Shown: positions 43,690 through 52,904 of the stretch, piece by piece
Layout: each line of letters starts with the position of its first letter
Position numbering within the stretch: position 1 is the stretch's first letter
Source of the DNA: Terripilifer ovatus
GTDB taxonomy: Bacteria > Pseudomonadota > Alphaproteobacteria > Rhizobiales > Beijerinckiaceae
Length of the DNA: 64,000 nucleotides
Direction of reading: 5' to 3'
NCBI GenBank assembly: GCA_029222685.1
Contig: JARHVB010000083.1
Coordinates: forward strand, 279,249 to 343,248
The notes under the pieces: model-generated
What the model was told of the DNA's origin: nothing
The model's database searches: none
The model's input: the letters and a program-made list of their open reading frames with translations, nothing else
Made by a program: the position numbers and the translations under genes

Positions 43690-43731
43690 AGCGCCAGCCC
43701 GCCCTGTGTCGGCCGCGGACTGGCGCTTTTT
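43690..43731 (+). terminator. Rho-independent terminator downstream of the ECF41 operon
   Basis: AGCGCCAG (43690-43697) pairs with CTGGCGCT (43720-43727), and the 3' arm runs into a run of five T (43727-43731) followed by CTTT. The loop is long (22 bases) and GC-rich. It lies about 150 bases after the sigma gene. A second perfect hairpin, CCATCTCCG/CGGAGATGG (43739-43761), stands just before the end of the convergent FAH gene but has no T-run. Confidence 0.65.
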
Positions 43732-43773
43732 CTTTCTTCCATCTCCGCTTCTCGGAGATGGAGATCACGCCCA

Positions 43774-44709
43774 TCAATTGCTGTCGATGCTGCGTACCTT
43801 GTTGACGATCGAGCCGATGCCTTCGATCTCGACGCGCATGACATCGCCGGCTTTCAGGAACTTGTTTTCTTCGGCTCCCGTGCCGCTCGGCGTGCCGGTG
43901 AGGATGATATCACCGGGATGCAGGGTCAGCCGCGTCGACAGGTGCGAGACCTGATCGGCGATGTTGAAGATCATGTTCGACGTGTTGGAATTCTGCTGCA
44001 GGTTTTCGTTGATGAAAGTCTTGATGGCGAGATTCATCGGGTCCTTGATCTGCGCCGACGGGACGATCCACGGGCCGATCGGGCATGAGCCGTCGAAGCA
44101 TTTCTGGCCGATCCAGTCGAAGCTGAACGGCGTCCCCTGCGCCACCTTGGGACGCCGCGAAAGGTCACGCGCCGAGACGTCGTTGGCCACCGTATAGCCG
44201 GCGATGTAATCGTAGACCTTGTCGAGCGGAATGTTCTTGCCGGTCTTGCCGATGACGACGGCGAGTTCGGCTTCCCAGTCGAGCTTCGACGAGACGACGG
44301 AAATCTCCTCGTTATGGCCCAGCGCCGTGCGCGACGGCTTGATGAAATGCCACGGCGTGGCGCCCGCTTCCTTCGGGTTCGGCTCCTGCGGCAGGCCCGA
44401 TCGCTCGGCCATACGGCGGACGTGGTCGGCGTAATTGGCGCCGGCGCAGTAGATGGTCACAGGCCAATGCACAACGGCGAGATATTTGGCGGCGGCGAGC
44501 GGCGCGGTCTTCACCGAGCCTTTGGCGATCTTGTCGGCGACGATTGCCAGCCGGCCCTGGGCCGCCATCCAGTCGTCCAGAATGCCCAGCACGGTCCCAT
44601 CGGCGGCAAGGCCGGTCTGCTCGGCCACGTCGGCAAACTGGTCGCCGACGGCGATGCCGGCGCGTGGGCCATTGACGCTGTTGAATGTCAGCAGGCGATA
44701 GTCGGTCAT
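43774..44709 (-). CDS. Fumarylacetoacetate hydrolase family protein
   Basis: The 311-residue protein has an amino-terminal extension and a carboxy-terminal FAH domain. The metal site is in SKLDWEAELAVVIGKTGKNI (Glu-x-Glu) and in the following VANDVSARDLSRRP with the aspartate, and DIILTGTPSGTG is the usual closing motif. Enzymes of this fold cleave C-C bonds in acyl pyruvates or decarboxylate oxaloacetate-like acids, and hydrate 2-oxo-pentenoates. It ends the leftward hyuA-hyuB-FAH group, so it may act on the product of the hydantoinase-like enzyme. The reaction itself is not determinable. Confidence 0.88.
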   Translation of the reverse strand: MTDYRLLTFNSVNGPRAGIAVGDQFADVAEQTGLAADGTVLGILDDWMAAQGRLAIVADKIAKGSVKTAPLAAAKYLAVVHWPVTIYCAGANYADHVRRMAERSGLPQEPNPKEAGATPWHFIKPSRTALGHNEEISVVSSKLDWEAELAVVIGKTGKNIPLDKVYDYIAGYTVANDVSARDLSRRPKVAQGTPFSFDWIGQKCFDGSCPIGPWIVPSAQIKDPMNLAIKTFINENLQQNSNTSNMIFNIADQVSHLSTRLTLHPGDIILTGTPSGTGAEENKFLKAGDVMRVEIEGIGSIVNKVRSIDSN

Positions 44710-44739
44710 TCGCTTCTCTCTCCCTTTCGATGGATGAAT

Positions 44740-46488
44740 TCATTCGGCGGCGCGGCGCGAACGCCGGGCCGCGGTTGCGGTTTCGTCGACCCTTGTACCC
44801 GAAGCATCGAGAACAACGCCATAGTCGCGTTCAGCCGCTTCGCGGCTAACATATCCTTCGATAACGTCGAACAGAACGTCCTGCGGCGGCCGTTGCGTCG
44901 GTGGGCCGAAACCGCCGCCGCCGCCGGTGCGCACCATGAAGGCATCGCCCGGTTTCAGGCGCGCAGTCATCACCTTGGCGTTGCGCGGCGTCTGCTGCCA
45001 TGCGCCGTCAACGCGCATGTTGACGAAATTGCCCTCTGCTTCCATGCCGCCGTGAAGGCCCCAGGGCTTGCAATGCATGCGCTCGATGGTCGAGTTGAAA
45101 TGGATCGGCGACAGCGCCTGCACGACGCATTCGGCGCCGACGCCGCCACGGAACCGGCCCGGCCCGCCGCTGTCGTCGCGCAGAGCGTATTTCTCGACCA
45201 GGATGGGATATTTGGTCTCGAGCTGCTCGGTCGGCGAATTGTGGGTGTCGCCGTCGTTGATGCAGACGGTGACGCCGATGCCGTCCTCGCTCGACTTGGC
45301 GCCCCAGCCGCCGCCGAGCGGACCGAGACCGGCGATGAAGAAGCGTCCGTCGATCGGATTGATACCATGCAGGGTGATCGTCACCAGATCGGCATGGTGG
45401 CCGGCGATCACCCGATCCGGGATGGCCTGTGCCAGCGCCTTGAAGATCGTGTCGACGACCGTCATCGGGAAGGTCATCCACCAGCGCATCGGCGCGGGTC
45501 TCGTCGCGCTGATGACCCGGCCCGGCGGCATGATGACCTTGAGCGAGCGGAACGAGCCGTCGTTGACCGGATAGGTCGTGCCGGTGGTCAGGCACTTGTA
45601 GGCGACTTGGGCGCAGGCATGGCCGGTGGTGATGCCGGAATTGTAGAAGCCGCGCACCTGCGGACTGACATCCGACAGATCGATCGTCATCTCGTCGCCA
45701 CGCACCTCCACCTTGACCTTGATGGGGACATGCTTGCCGATGTCGAGGCCGTCGTCGTCCATGAAGGATTCCGCTTCATAGACACCGTCGGGGATGCTGC
45801 GCGTGTTGGCGCGGGCTTCCGCTTCGGTCTGGTCCATGATGGCGAAGATCGAGCCCAGCACGGCATCGCGGCCGTAGCGGTCGACGAGCTTGCGGAAGGC
45901 GCGCTCGCCAGACGTGACAGCGGTGATCTGGGCGCGCAGGTCGCCGATGGCCGTGTCCGGCAGGCGTACATTCATCGAGATGATGTCGACGAGATCCTGG
46001 TTGAGCACGCCGGCGCGGTGCAGCTTGAGGATCGGAAGCTGCAGGCCTTCGGCATAAATGTCCGTCGTCACCTGCCCGATCGAGCCGCCGACATCGAGCC
46101 AATGGGCCATGCAGCAGGTGAAAGCGATCAGCTCGCCCCCGTGGAAGATCGGCAGCGACAGGGTGATGTGGTTGAGATGGCTGCCGGTGGTATAGGAATC
46201 ATTTGTGATGAGAATATCGCCGGGCTCCAGCCCCGCCTTGCCGAAATGCCTGATTTTGGCCTTCACCGTTTCCGACATGCCGCGGATAAACATCGGCAGG
46301 CCGAGGCCAATCGACACGGTGTCCCCATCGGCAGTGAACAGGCCAACCGTGAAGTCCAGCGCCTCGTAGATGATCATGTTGTAGGCGGTGCGGGTGAGAT
46401 TGGTCTTCATCTCCTCCGTCACCGACAGAACGCCGTTGCGGACGATTTCCACGGTGATCGGATCGACGGATTTCGCTGCCGCGCTCAT
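44740..46488 (-). CDS. Hydantoinase B/oxoprolinase-family beta subunit
   Basis: The 582-residue protein matches HyuB: VDPITVEIVRNGVLSVTEEM at the start, then TGSHLNHITLSLPIFHGGEL and the metal-site region. The carboxy-terminal GGGGFGPPTQRP and the FRGGVGAECVVQALSP element are also typical. Together with HyuA it makes an ATP-dependent enzyme that opens hydantoin-, oxoproline- or acetone-like substrates. Its start overlaps the stop codon of the upstream hyuA gene (ATGA). FAH follows after 30 bases. Confidence 0.93.
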   Translation of the reverse strand: MSAAAKSVDPITVEIVRNGVLSVTEEMKTNLTRTAYNMIIYEALDFTVGLFTADGDTVSIGLGLPMFIRGMSETVKAKIRHFGKAGLEPGDILITNDSYTTGSHLNHITLSLPIFHGGELIAFTCCMAHWLDVGGSIGQVTTDIYAEGLQLPILKLHRAGVLNQDLVDIISMNVRLPDTAIGDLRAQITAVTSGERAFRKLVDRYGRDAVLGSIFAIMDQTEAEARANTRSIPDGVYEAESFMDDDGLDIGKHVPIKVKVEVRGDEMTIDLSDVSPQVRGFYNSGITTGHACAQVAYKCLTTGTTYPVNDGSFRSLKVIMPPGRVISATRPAPMRWWMTFPMTVVDTIFKALAQAIPDRVIAGHHADLVTITLHGINPIDGRFFIAGLGPLGGGWGAKSSEDGIGVTVCINDGDTHNSPTEQLETKYPILVEKYALRDDSGGPGRFRGGVGAECVVQALSPIHFNSTIERMHCKPWGLHGGMEAEGNFVNMRVDGAWQQTPRNAKVMTARLKPGDAFMVRTGGGGGFGPPTQRPPQDVLFDVIEGYVSREAAERDYGVVLDASGTRVDETATAARRSRRAAE

Positions 46489-48572
46489 GACTGGGCTCCA
46501 ATCGCAATATCAAGATTGCCGAATGCGTCGACGCTCAACAGGTCGCCGGGCAAGACCGTCGTCGTCGAGGCGTGTTCCTCGATCAGCGCAGGGCCTGAGA
46601 TACGATTGCCGGGTGCAAGCTCGGTGCGGTCATAGACCGGCGTGTCGATGAAGCCCGCGGCGGCGTTGAAACAGACGGGCCTGCGGCTGCGCAGGGCGCT
46701 GGCCCTCGGCGTTTCGCCCGTCGTGGCATGACGCTCGCGCGGCGGCTTGGCCATGGCGCCGAGCACCGTGACGCGCAGCGACACCAGATCCGAGGGCTGC
46801 AGCGGCGCCGACGTGCCGTAGCGCTGCAGATGTTCGGCATCGAAGGCCTTCTTGACGCCCTCGCGGTCGACATTGTCGAACAGCGCCTGCGGCAGGTCGA
46901 CGGTGACCGCATGCTCCTGGCCGACATAACGCATGTCGGCCGAGCGGAAGGTGACGACGGAGTCCGGCTTCACGGTCGAGTTGGCAATCGCCCTGCGGCC
47001 CTGCTCCTCCATCTCGCGATACAGGCTTTCGATGCGATCGAAGGAGACCGTCGCCAGTCGCTCGAAACAGGAGCGCACAAAGTCGTAACGCAGGTCGCTG
47101 AACAACATGCCGTAGGCTGAGAAGTGTCCCGGCGAGAACGGGATCAGCACGCGCCTGATGCCGAGTTCGCGCGCGATGGCGGAGGCATGCAGCGGCCCTG
47201 CCCCGCCATAGACCACCATGGCGAAGGCGCCGGCATCGAGCCCGCGCTCGGTGGTGACGCCCTTGACCGCATAGGACATGGCGCTGACGGCGATGCGTAT
47301 GATGCCTTCGGCCGCGTGCATGACATCGATGTCGAGCGGATCGGCGATTTTGGCGCGCATGGCCCGTTCTGCCGCTGCCACGTCGAGCTTCATCTGGCCG
47401 CCGAGGAAATGCTCCGGGTCGAGACGGCCGAGCAGAAGATTGGCGTCGGTCACCGTCGGCTCGTCGCCGCCGCGTCCGTAGCAGGCGGGTCCAGGCATGG
47501 AGCCTGCGCTCTGCGGGCCGACCCTCAAGGCCTTGCCCTCGAACAGGCGGGCGATGGAGCCACCGCCGGTGCCGACTTCGAAAATATCCATCATCGGAAT
47601 CTGGATCGGCAGCGCCCGCTCATAGCCGCCGATCAGGGCGCTGCTCGCTGTCAGCGGCTTGCCGTTGTAGATGACGCCGGCCTTGGCCGTGGTGCCGCCC
47701 ATGTCGAAGGCGATGGCGTCGGGCAGGCCGAGTTCGGCGCAGATCGCCTGGGTACCGGTGACACCGGCGGCGGGGCCGGATTCCAGAATGCGCACGCATT
47801 CGCGGCGCGCGTCGTTGACGGGAAACAGCCCGCCGTTGGATTGCACGACGAAGAAATCGCCGGGAAATTCCTGCATCTTGAGATGGCTCTGCAATTCGCC
47901 GAGATAGGTATCGACCCTGGGGCCGATATAGGCGTTGGCGGCAACAGTCGAAGCACGTTCGAACTCGCGATATTCCTGCGTCAGCTCATGCGAGGTCGAG
48001 ATGAACGCCTTCGGCAGTCTGGCCTGGACGATGTCGCGGACTTTTTGCTCGTGCGCCGGATTGCGATAGGAATGCAGGAGCAGGATCGCCACCGCTTCGA
48101 TGCCGCGCGCCTTCAGGTCATCGGCCAGGGCCTCTACCTGTGCCTCGTCGAGCGCCTCATGCAGCGAACCGTCGGCGCGCAGGCGTTCGGTCACTTCGAA
48201 ACGCAGGGAGCGACGCACCAGCGGATCGTGCTTCTTGAAAAACAGATTGTAGGAATCCGGCCGGTTGATGCGGCCGATTTCATAGATGTCGCGGAAGCCC
48301 CTCGTGATCAGCAGCGCCGTGTGAGCGCCGGTGCGCTCGAGCAAGGTGTTGATGGCGATGGTCGAGCCGTGCAGAAAGAGATGCGCGTCGCGAAAGGCGA
48401 TGCCGGCATCCTCCACGGTGGTCTGGATGCCATCGACCAGGGCGTCGTGGGTCGAAAGAGCCTTGCCGAAATGCAAGGTCCTGCCAGCTTCGTCGAAGGC
48501 GGCAAGATCGGTAAACGTGCCGCCGATATCGACGGCAATGCGCAGGTAACCCGCCTTCGGTATTGCGTTCAT
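46485..48572 (-). CDS. Hydantoinase A/oxoprolinase-family alpha subunit
   Basis: The 695-residue protein has the actin-like ATPase fold of HyuA: RIAVDIGGTFTDLAAFDEAG at the start, FLHGSTIAINTLLERTGAHT, and VQSNGGLFPVNDARR with FDMGGTTAKAGV. It binds and hydrolyses ATP to activate the substrate carbonyl. The start at 48572 is taken from the family; the open frame extends to 48647. It is first in the operon, which faces the LLM monooxygenase gene. The substrate of the complex is not evident. Confidence 0.93.
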   Translation of the reverse strand: MNAIPKAGYLRIAVDIGGTFTDLAAFDEAGRTLHFGKALSTHDALVDGIQTTVEDAGIAFRDAHLFLHGSTIAINTLLERTGAHTALLITRGFRDIYEIGRINRPDSYNLFFKKHDPLVRRSLRFEVTERLRADGSLHEALDEAQVEALADDLKARGIEAVAILLLHSYRNPAHEQKVRDIVQARLPKAFISTSHELTQEYREFERASTVAANAYIGPRVDTYLGELQSHLKMQEFPGDFFVVQSNGGLFPVNDARRECVRILESGPAAGVTGTQAICAELGLPDAIAFDMGGTTAKAGVIYNGKPLTASSALIGGYERALPIQIPMMDIFEVGTGGGSIARLFEGKALRVGPQSAGSMPGPACYGRGGDEPTVTDANLLLGRLDPEHFLGGQMKLDVAAAERAMRAKIADPLDIDVMHAAEGIIRIAVSAMSYAVKGVTTERGLDAGAFAMVVYGGAGPLHASAIARELGIRRVLIPFSPGHFSAYGMLFSDLRYDFVRSCFERLATVSFDRIESLYREMEEQGRRAIANSTVKPDSVVTFRSADMRYVGQEHAVTVDLPQALFDNVDREGVKKAFDAEHLQRYGTSAPLQPSDLVSLRVTVLGAMAKPPRERHATTGETPRASALRSRRPVCFNAAAGFIDTPVYDRTELAPGNRISGPALIEEHASTTTVLPGDLLSVDAFGNLDIAIGAQS

Positions 48573-48770
48573 TGTCACCGCTGTTTCTCTCCCGCTACGC
48601 GTATCTTTGCGCACCCGCCGCCGATAGGCCATGCGGGCCGGCCTCAAGTCAAGTCATGCCCGCAATACGATACAGAATGAACCGTAGCGCATGCTTCGCG
48701 CGTGACAGACGGGCGATGAGTGATCTAATCTGCGGCAACTCAGGGGAACGGGACGGAAACGAGAGGGCCG

Positions 48771-50120
48771 ATGAGCCGCACAGACCGGGACATGGTTCTT
48801 GGCGTCTTCTTCAATTACACCGGCCACCATGTTGCATCGTGGCTGCATCCGGAAGCCTGTGCCGATGCCGGCGTCAACTGGGCGCATTTCAAAGAGATTT
48901 CGCAAGCGGCCGAGCGCGGCAAATTCCATTTCATTTTCTTCGCCGACTGGCTCGCTGTCAGGCTTGCCTCCGAGGCAGCGCTGAGCCGCTCGTCGCAGTA
49001 TACCGCCCATTTCGAGCCGCTGACACTGCTCGGCGCCATCGCTGCCGTCACCGAGCGCATCGGCCTCATCTGCACCGCGACGACAAGCTATAACGAGCCC
49101 TACCATGTGGCGCGCAAGTTCGCGTCGCTCGATTTCATCAGCGGCGGCAGGGCCGGATGGAATGTGGTAACCTCGGCCAATCCGGCAGAGGCCTGGAACT
49201 TCGGCAAAGAGAAGCATTACGTCCGTGAGGACCGCTACGATCGCGCCAGGGAATTCGTCGAGGTCGTCAAAGGCCTGTGGGATAGCTGGGACGACGACGC
49301 CTTCGTGCGCGATCGCGAGAGCGGGATTTATTTCGATCCCGGCAAGGTGCATACGCTCGACCACAAGGGCAAGCATTTCAGCGTGCGCGGGCCACTCAAC
49401 GTGCCGCGCGCGCCGCAGGGCCATCCCGTCATCGTGCAGGCCGGCGCATCGGAATTCGGCAAGGACTTCGCCGCGCAGACGGCCGAAATCGTCTTCGTCG
49501 CCCCGCCCGACATGAAGGCGGCGCAAGGGTTTTATGCCGATCTGAAGGGCCGCATGGCCCAGTACGGCCGCTCGCCCGACGAACTCAAGATACTACCGGG
49601 ACTCAACGTCATCGTCGGCGAGACCGAGGCCGAGGCGGACGCAAAGTATGATTTCCTGCAGTCGCGCATCCATCCGCAGGTCGGCAAGGAAATCCTCTCG
49701 ACAATCCTCGGCGGGGTTGATCTTTCGTCATACGATATCGACGATCCCCTGCCCGAATTGCCCGACAGCGACGAGGCCCAGGGCGGCACGCGCAAATTCG
49801 TCGTCGAAATGGCGAAGCGCGAGAACCTGACGATCAAGGATCTCTACCTGCGACTTGCCGGCGCGCGCGGCAAACGCACAATCAAGGGATCGGTCAAGCG
49901 GGTCGCCGACGAAATGGAAGAATGGTTCGTCGAAGGCGCCTGCGACGGCTTCATCACCCAGCCGGCCTATCTGCCCGGCAGCATGGACGATTTCATCGAC
50001 CTGGTGATCCCGGAGCTGCAGCGCCGCGGCCTTTTCCAGAGAGACTATCGCGGCGCGACTTTGCGTGACAATCTCGGCTTCAAGCGGCCCAAGAGTCGGT
50101 GGCAGGAAAAGACGACCTGA
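48771..50120 (+). CDS. NtaA/DmoA-family FMN-dependent monooxygenase (LLM class)
   Basis: The 449-residue luciferase-like monooxygenase belongs to the nitrilotriacetate/dimethylsulfide monooxygenase branch. Family segments are MVLGVFFNYTGHHVASWLHP, FHFIFFADWLAVRLASE, and SGGRAGWNVVTSANPAEAWN with HYVREDRYDRAREFVEVVKG. Such enzymes use FMNH2 supplied by a separate reductase to oxidise chelators, sulfides or long-chain substrates. No reductase gene is nearby. The MFS gene follows after 56 bases, and they may form a pair for uptake and oxidation of one compound. Confidence 0.9.
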   Translation: MSRTDRDMVLGVFFNYTGHHVASWLHPEACADAGVNWAHFKEISQAAERGKFHFIFFADWLAVRLASEAALSRSSQYTAHFEPLTLLGAIAAVTERIGLICTATTSYNEPYHVARKFASLDFISGGRAGWNVVTSANPAEAWNFGKEKHYVREDRYDRAREFVEVVKGLWDSWDDDAFVRDRESGIYFDPGKVHTLDHKGKHFSVRGPLNVPRAPQGHPVIVQAGASEFGKDFAAQTAEIVFVAPPDMKAAQGFYADLKGRMAQYGRSPDELKILPGLNVIVGETEAEADAKYDFLQSRIHPQVGKEILSTILGGVDLSSYDIDDPLPELPDSDEAQGGTRKFVVEMAKRENLTIKDLYLRLAGARGKRTIKGSVKRVADEMEEWFVEGACDGFITQPAYLPGSMDDFIDLVIPELQRRGLFQRDYRGATLRDNLGFKRPKSRWQEKTT

Positions 50121-50176
50121 ATGAATTGATCGATCGTGCCGAAGCCTCCCAACGAGGTTCGGCGAGAGGGGGGACG

Positions 50177-51553
50177 ATGGACACCACAGTTTCCGCAAAC
50201 GTACGCGATGAATTGCACATAGCCGCGCGCATCGAGCGCCTGCCCTATTCGCCCTGGCATGTGCGCATGCGCATCATCCTCGGCGTCGCCACCTTCTTCG
50301 ACGCCTTCGATGCGCTGACGATCGCCTATATCGTTCCCTCGCTGCTCGGCGAATGGCATTTCTCACCGGCGCAGATCGGGCCGCTGTTCTCCATCGGCTA
50401 TGCCGGCCAGGCGATCGGCGCGTTGGCGTTCGGCTGGCTGGCCGAACGTTTCGGCCGCGTCCGGATGGCCATGTTCACCGTGCTCATCTTCGCGATCATG
50501 AGCGTGGTCTGCGCCAATGCGCAGAACTACGATCAACTGTTCTGGGCTCGCTTCGTACAGGGCATCGGGCTTGGCGGCGAAGTGCCGCTCGCCGCCGCCT
50601 ATATCAACGAGATCGCCAAGGCGAAGGGGCGCGGCAGGTTCTTTCTCTATTACGAAGCGGTGTTCCCGGCCGGCCTGCTCGCCGTGGCGCTGCTTGCCGC
50701 CTGGGTGGTGCCGACCTTCGGCTGGCGCTGGATGTTCTATATCGGCGCCGTTCCCGCGCTCATCGTCATCGCCATGCGCCAATGGTGCCCGGAGTCGCCG
50801 CGCTGGCTCGCCTCACGCGGACGCAGAGCGGATGCGGAAGCCTCGATGGCGGAGATCGAAGCCGCGGTGTCCGGCAACGGCGCACGGCCATTGCCGCCGG
50901 TTCCCGATCTGCCGCTGCAACCGCCGCCGATCGACCGCCCGGGCATCGGCGAATTGTTTCGAGGCATGTATCTGCAGCGCACCATCGTTGTCAGCCTGCT
51001 GTGGATATGCGCCTATATGGTGACCTACGGCCTCATCGTCTGGCTGCCAACCATCTATCGCACCGTCTACGGGCTCTCCGTGCAAGATTCCATTAACTAT
51101 AGTCTGCTGCAGCAGATCATGAGCATGATCGCCTTCCTGATCGCGGCTTCGGTGATCGATGCGACGGGCCGCAAGAAGATGTTCGCCTTCTGCTTCATCG
51201 TCGGCGCTCTGCCGCTGTTCGTGCTATGGTATCTGAAGGGCGGCACCGCCGACAGCGTACGCTATCTCGCCGCCGCCAGCATGCTGTTCGTGTCGATCTG
51301 TTCTGGCGCGCTCTATCTCTATGTGCCGGAACTCTATCCGACGCGCATCCGTGCGCTCGGTACGGCCTGGTCGACGTTCTGGCTGCGCATGGCCTCCATC
51401 GCCGGGCCGCTGATCGTCGGATGGATTCTTCCCGTCGGCGGCACCGCCGGGGTGTTCCTGTTCGTCGGGCTTGTGTCGCTCGTGGGCGGCGTCGTCTGCC
51501 TGCTGTTCGCCGAAGAGACGTCGGGCAAGGTGCTGGAGGAAATCTCTCCTTAG
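50177..51553 (+). CDS. MFS transporter, sugar/aromatic-acid symporter type
   Basis: The 458-residue membrane protein has 12 hydrophobic segments and the MFS motifs FGWLAERFGRVRMAMF (loop 2-3), VQGIGLGGEVPLAAAYINEI, and PESPRWLASRG (after segment 6). The pattern fits the sugar/aromatic acid:H+ symporters, including niacin and benzoate carriers. The start at 50177 has a GGGGGGA site; an in-frame ATG at 50099 lies in the preceding gene. As it is second in a two-gene unit with the NtaA-type monooxygenase, it may import that enzyme's substrate. Confidence 0.88.
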   Translation: MDTTVSANVRDELHIAARIERLPYSPWHVRMRIILGVATFFDAFDALTIAYIVPSLLGEWHFSPAQIGPLFSIGYAGQAIGALAFGWLAERFGRVRMAMFTVLIFAIMSVVCANAQNYDQLFWARFVQGIGLGGEVPLAAAYINEIAKAKGRGRFFLYYEAVFPAGLLAVALLAAWVVPTFGWRWMFYIGAVPALIVIAMRQWCPESPRWLASRGRRADAEASMAEIEAAVSGNGARPLPPVPDLPLQPPPIDRPGIGELFRGMYLQRTIVVSLLWICAYMVTYGLIVWLPTIYRTVYGLSVQDSINYSLLQQIMSMIAFLIAASVIDATGRKKMFAFCFIVGALPLFVLWYLKGGTADSVRYLAAASMLFVSICSGALYLYVPELYPTRIRALGTAWSTFWLRMASIAGPLIVGWILPVGGTAGVFLFVGLVSLVGGVVCLLFAEETSGKVLEEISP

Positions 51554-51627
51554 GAAGCAGCGCGCGGCCTTCTCATTCGACCCTGCCGCAGCGCTACAAC
51601 CTTCGTTACCCGAGCAAACCGCCTCTC

Positions 51628-51759
51628 CGTCATGCCCGCGCTTGTTGCGGGCACCCACGCGATGACGCTGCGTTTCCGCTCCAGAATGTGGAGAATGTCC
51701 TTCCTGAAGCGCTACCGCGCACCACGGCATGGGTGCCCGCAACAAGTGCGGGCATGACG
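51628..51759. repeat. Inverted repeat with about 32-base arms between MFS and ADH genes
   Basis: The left arm (51628-51659) starts CGTCATGCCCGCGCTTGTTG and the right arm (51726-51759) is its near-perfect complement, ending CAAGTGCGGGCATGACG. About 66 bases lie between them. Repeats with this CGTCATGCCCG core are common intergenic elements in Hyphomicrobiales, from general knowledge. No transposase is present. It may also stop transcription between the two converging genes. Confidence 0.75.
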
Positions 51760-51783
51760 TTGAAACCCTGCGGCAGAGAGTTT

Positions 51784-52794
51784 TCACGCAACCCTGATCA
51801 CCACCTTGCCGAAGTGCGCCGCGGATTCGAGGTAGCTGTAAGCTGCCTTCGCGTCCTCGAAGCCGAACACCTTGTCGATGACAGGCTTGAGCCCGTTGAC
51901 GGCGATGGCGGCGTTCAGCGCTTCGAACATCTGCGTCGAGCCGACGGAAATGCCCTGCACATTGGCACGCTTGGCCATGATCGCCATGGGATTGATCGGC
52001 GCGCCTGAGGTCAGCACGCCGATCATCGATATCTTGCCGCCGGTGCGGATGGCGCCGAGTGAGCGGGCGAACGTGCCTGCCCCGCCGACTTCGACGACCT
52101 GGTCGACGCCGCGGCCGCCGGTGAGTTCCACCGCCGCCTTGTCCCAATCCTCGTTGGCGCGGTAATCGATGCCGTCGCTGGCGCCCATCTCTCTTGCGCG
52201 CGCCAGCTTGGCCTGGCTCGACGAGGTGGCGATGACCCTGGCGCCCATCATCCGCGCCAGTTGCAGCGCGAAGATCGAGACGCCGCCGGTGCCCTGTACG
52301 AGCACGCTCTGGCCGGCGACGAGCCGGCCGTGTTCGACCAGCGCATGCCAGGCGGTGACGGCGGCGCACGGCAAGGTCGCTGCCTCTTCATAGGAGAGGT
52401 GCGCGGGAATTTTCACCGCGCCGTCTTCCTCCAGCACCACATAGTCGCGCAGCATGCCGTCGATGGCGCCGCCCAGCGCGCTCGGCTGTGCGGCGGCATC
52501 AGCGATGCCGCCGGGCCAGCGCTGAAAGAAGCAGCTTGCGATCCGATCACCGACTTTGAACTTCTGCACGCCGGGGCCGATCTCGACCACTTCGCCGGCG
52601 CCGTCGGAGAGCGGCACGAGATTGGCCGCGACACCGGCGCGATAGGCGCCCTTGACCACGGCGAGATCGCGGAAGTTGAGCGAGGTGGCGATGACCTTCA
52701 CCAGGATCTGCCGATACGCCGGCTTTGGCTCCGGCAGGTCGACACGGACGAGCGCGTCGAGGCCGGTCGGTGCGGGAATGTTGTAAGCGCGCAT
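51784..52794 (-). CDS. NAD(P)-dependent alcohol dehydrogenase/quinone oxidoreductase (MDR superfamily)
   Basis: The 336-residue medium-chain dehydrogenase has an amino-terminal GroES-like domain (ATSLNFRDLAVVKGAYRAGV) and a Rossmann domain with GTGGVSIFALQLARMMGARV. The catalytic zinc ligands of classical alcohol dehydrogenases are not obvious (there is NFRD where a Cys would lie), which points to the quinone-oxidoreductase-like branch. It would use NAD(P)H to reduce an enone or quinone, or oxidise an alcohol. It is divergent from the alpha/beta hydrolase at 52905, with 110 bases between. Confidence 0.87.
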   Translation of the reverse strand: MRAYNIPAPTGLDALVRVDLPEPKPAYRQILVKVIATSLNFRDLAVVKGAYRAGVAANLVPLSDGAGEVVEIGPGVQKFKVGDRIASCFFQRWPGGIADAAAQPSALGGAIDGMLRDYVVLEEDGAVKIPAHLSYEEAATLPCAAVTAWHALVEHGRLVAGQSVLVQGTGGVSIFALQLARMMGARVIATSSSQAKLARAREMGASDGIDYRANEDWDKAAVELTGGRGVDQVVEVGGAGTFARSLGAIRTGGKISMIGVLTSGAPINPMAIMAKRANVQGISVGSTQMFEALNAAIAVNGLKPVIDKVFGFEDAKAAYSYLESAAHFGKVVIRVA

Positions 52795-52904
52795 GAATTA
52801 ACGATCCTTTGATTGATCTGGGGCTCGCATATGAGGAAGTCGCCGCAGTACTAGCAGGTTACTGACATATCTGCCATCTTCGTCCCAACTCAGACTCATC
52901 TGCG

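Noticed and set aside
43739..43761. CCATCTCCG/CGGAGATGG hairpin as a terminator for the FAH gene
   Set aside because: The stem is perfect, but no T-run follows it on the minus strand; it is noted only beside the plus-strand terminator.
44314..46635. A 773-codon plus-strand frame over the FAH and hyuB genes
   Set aside because: It spans two unrelated minus-strand genes and their junction, which a real gene would not do here.
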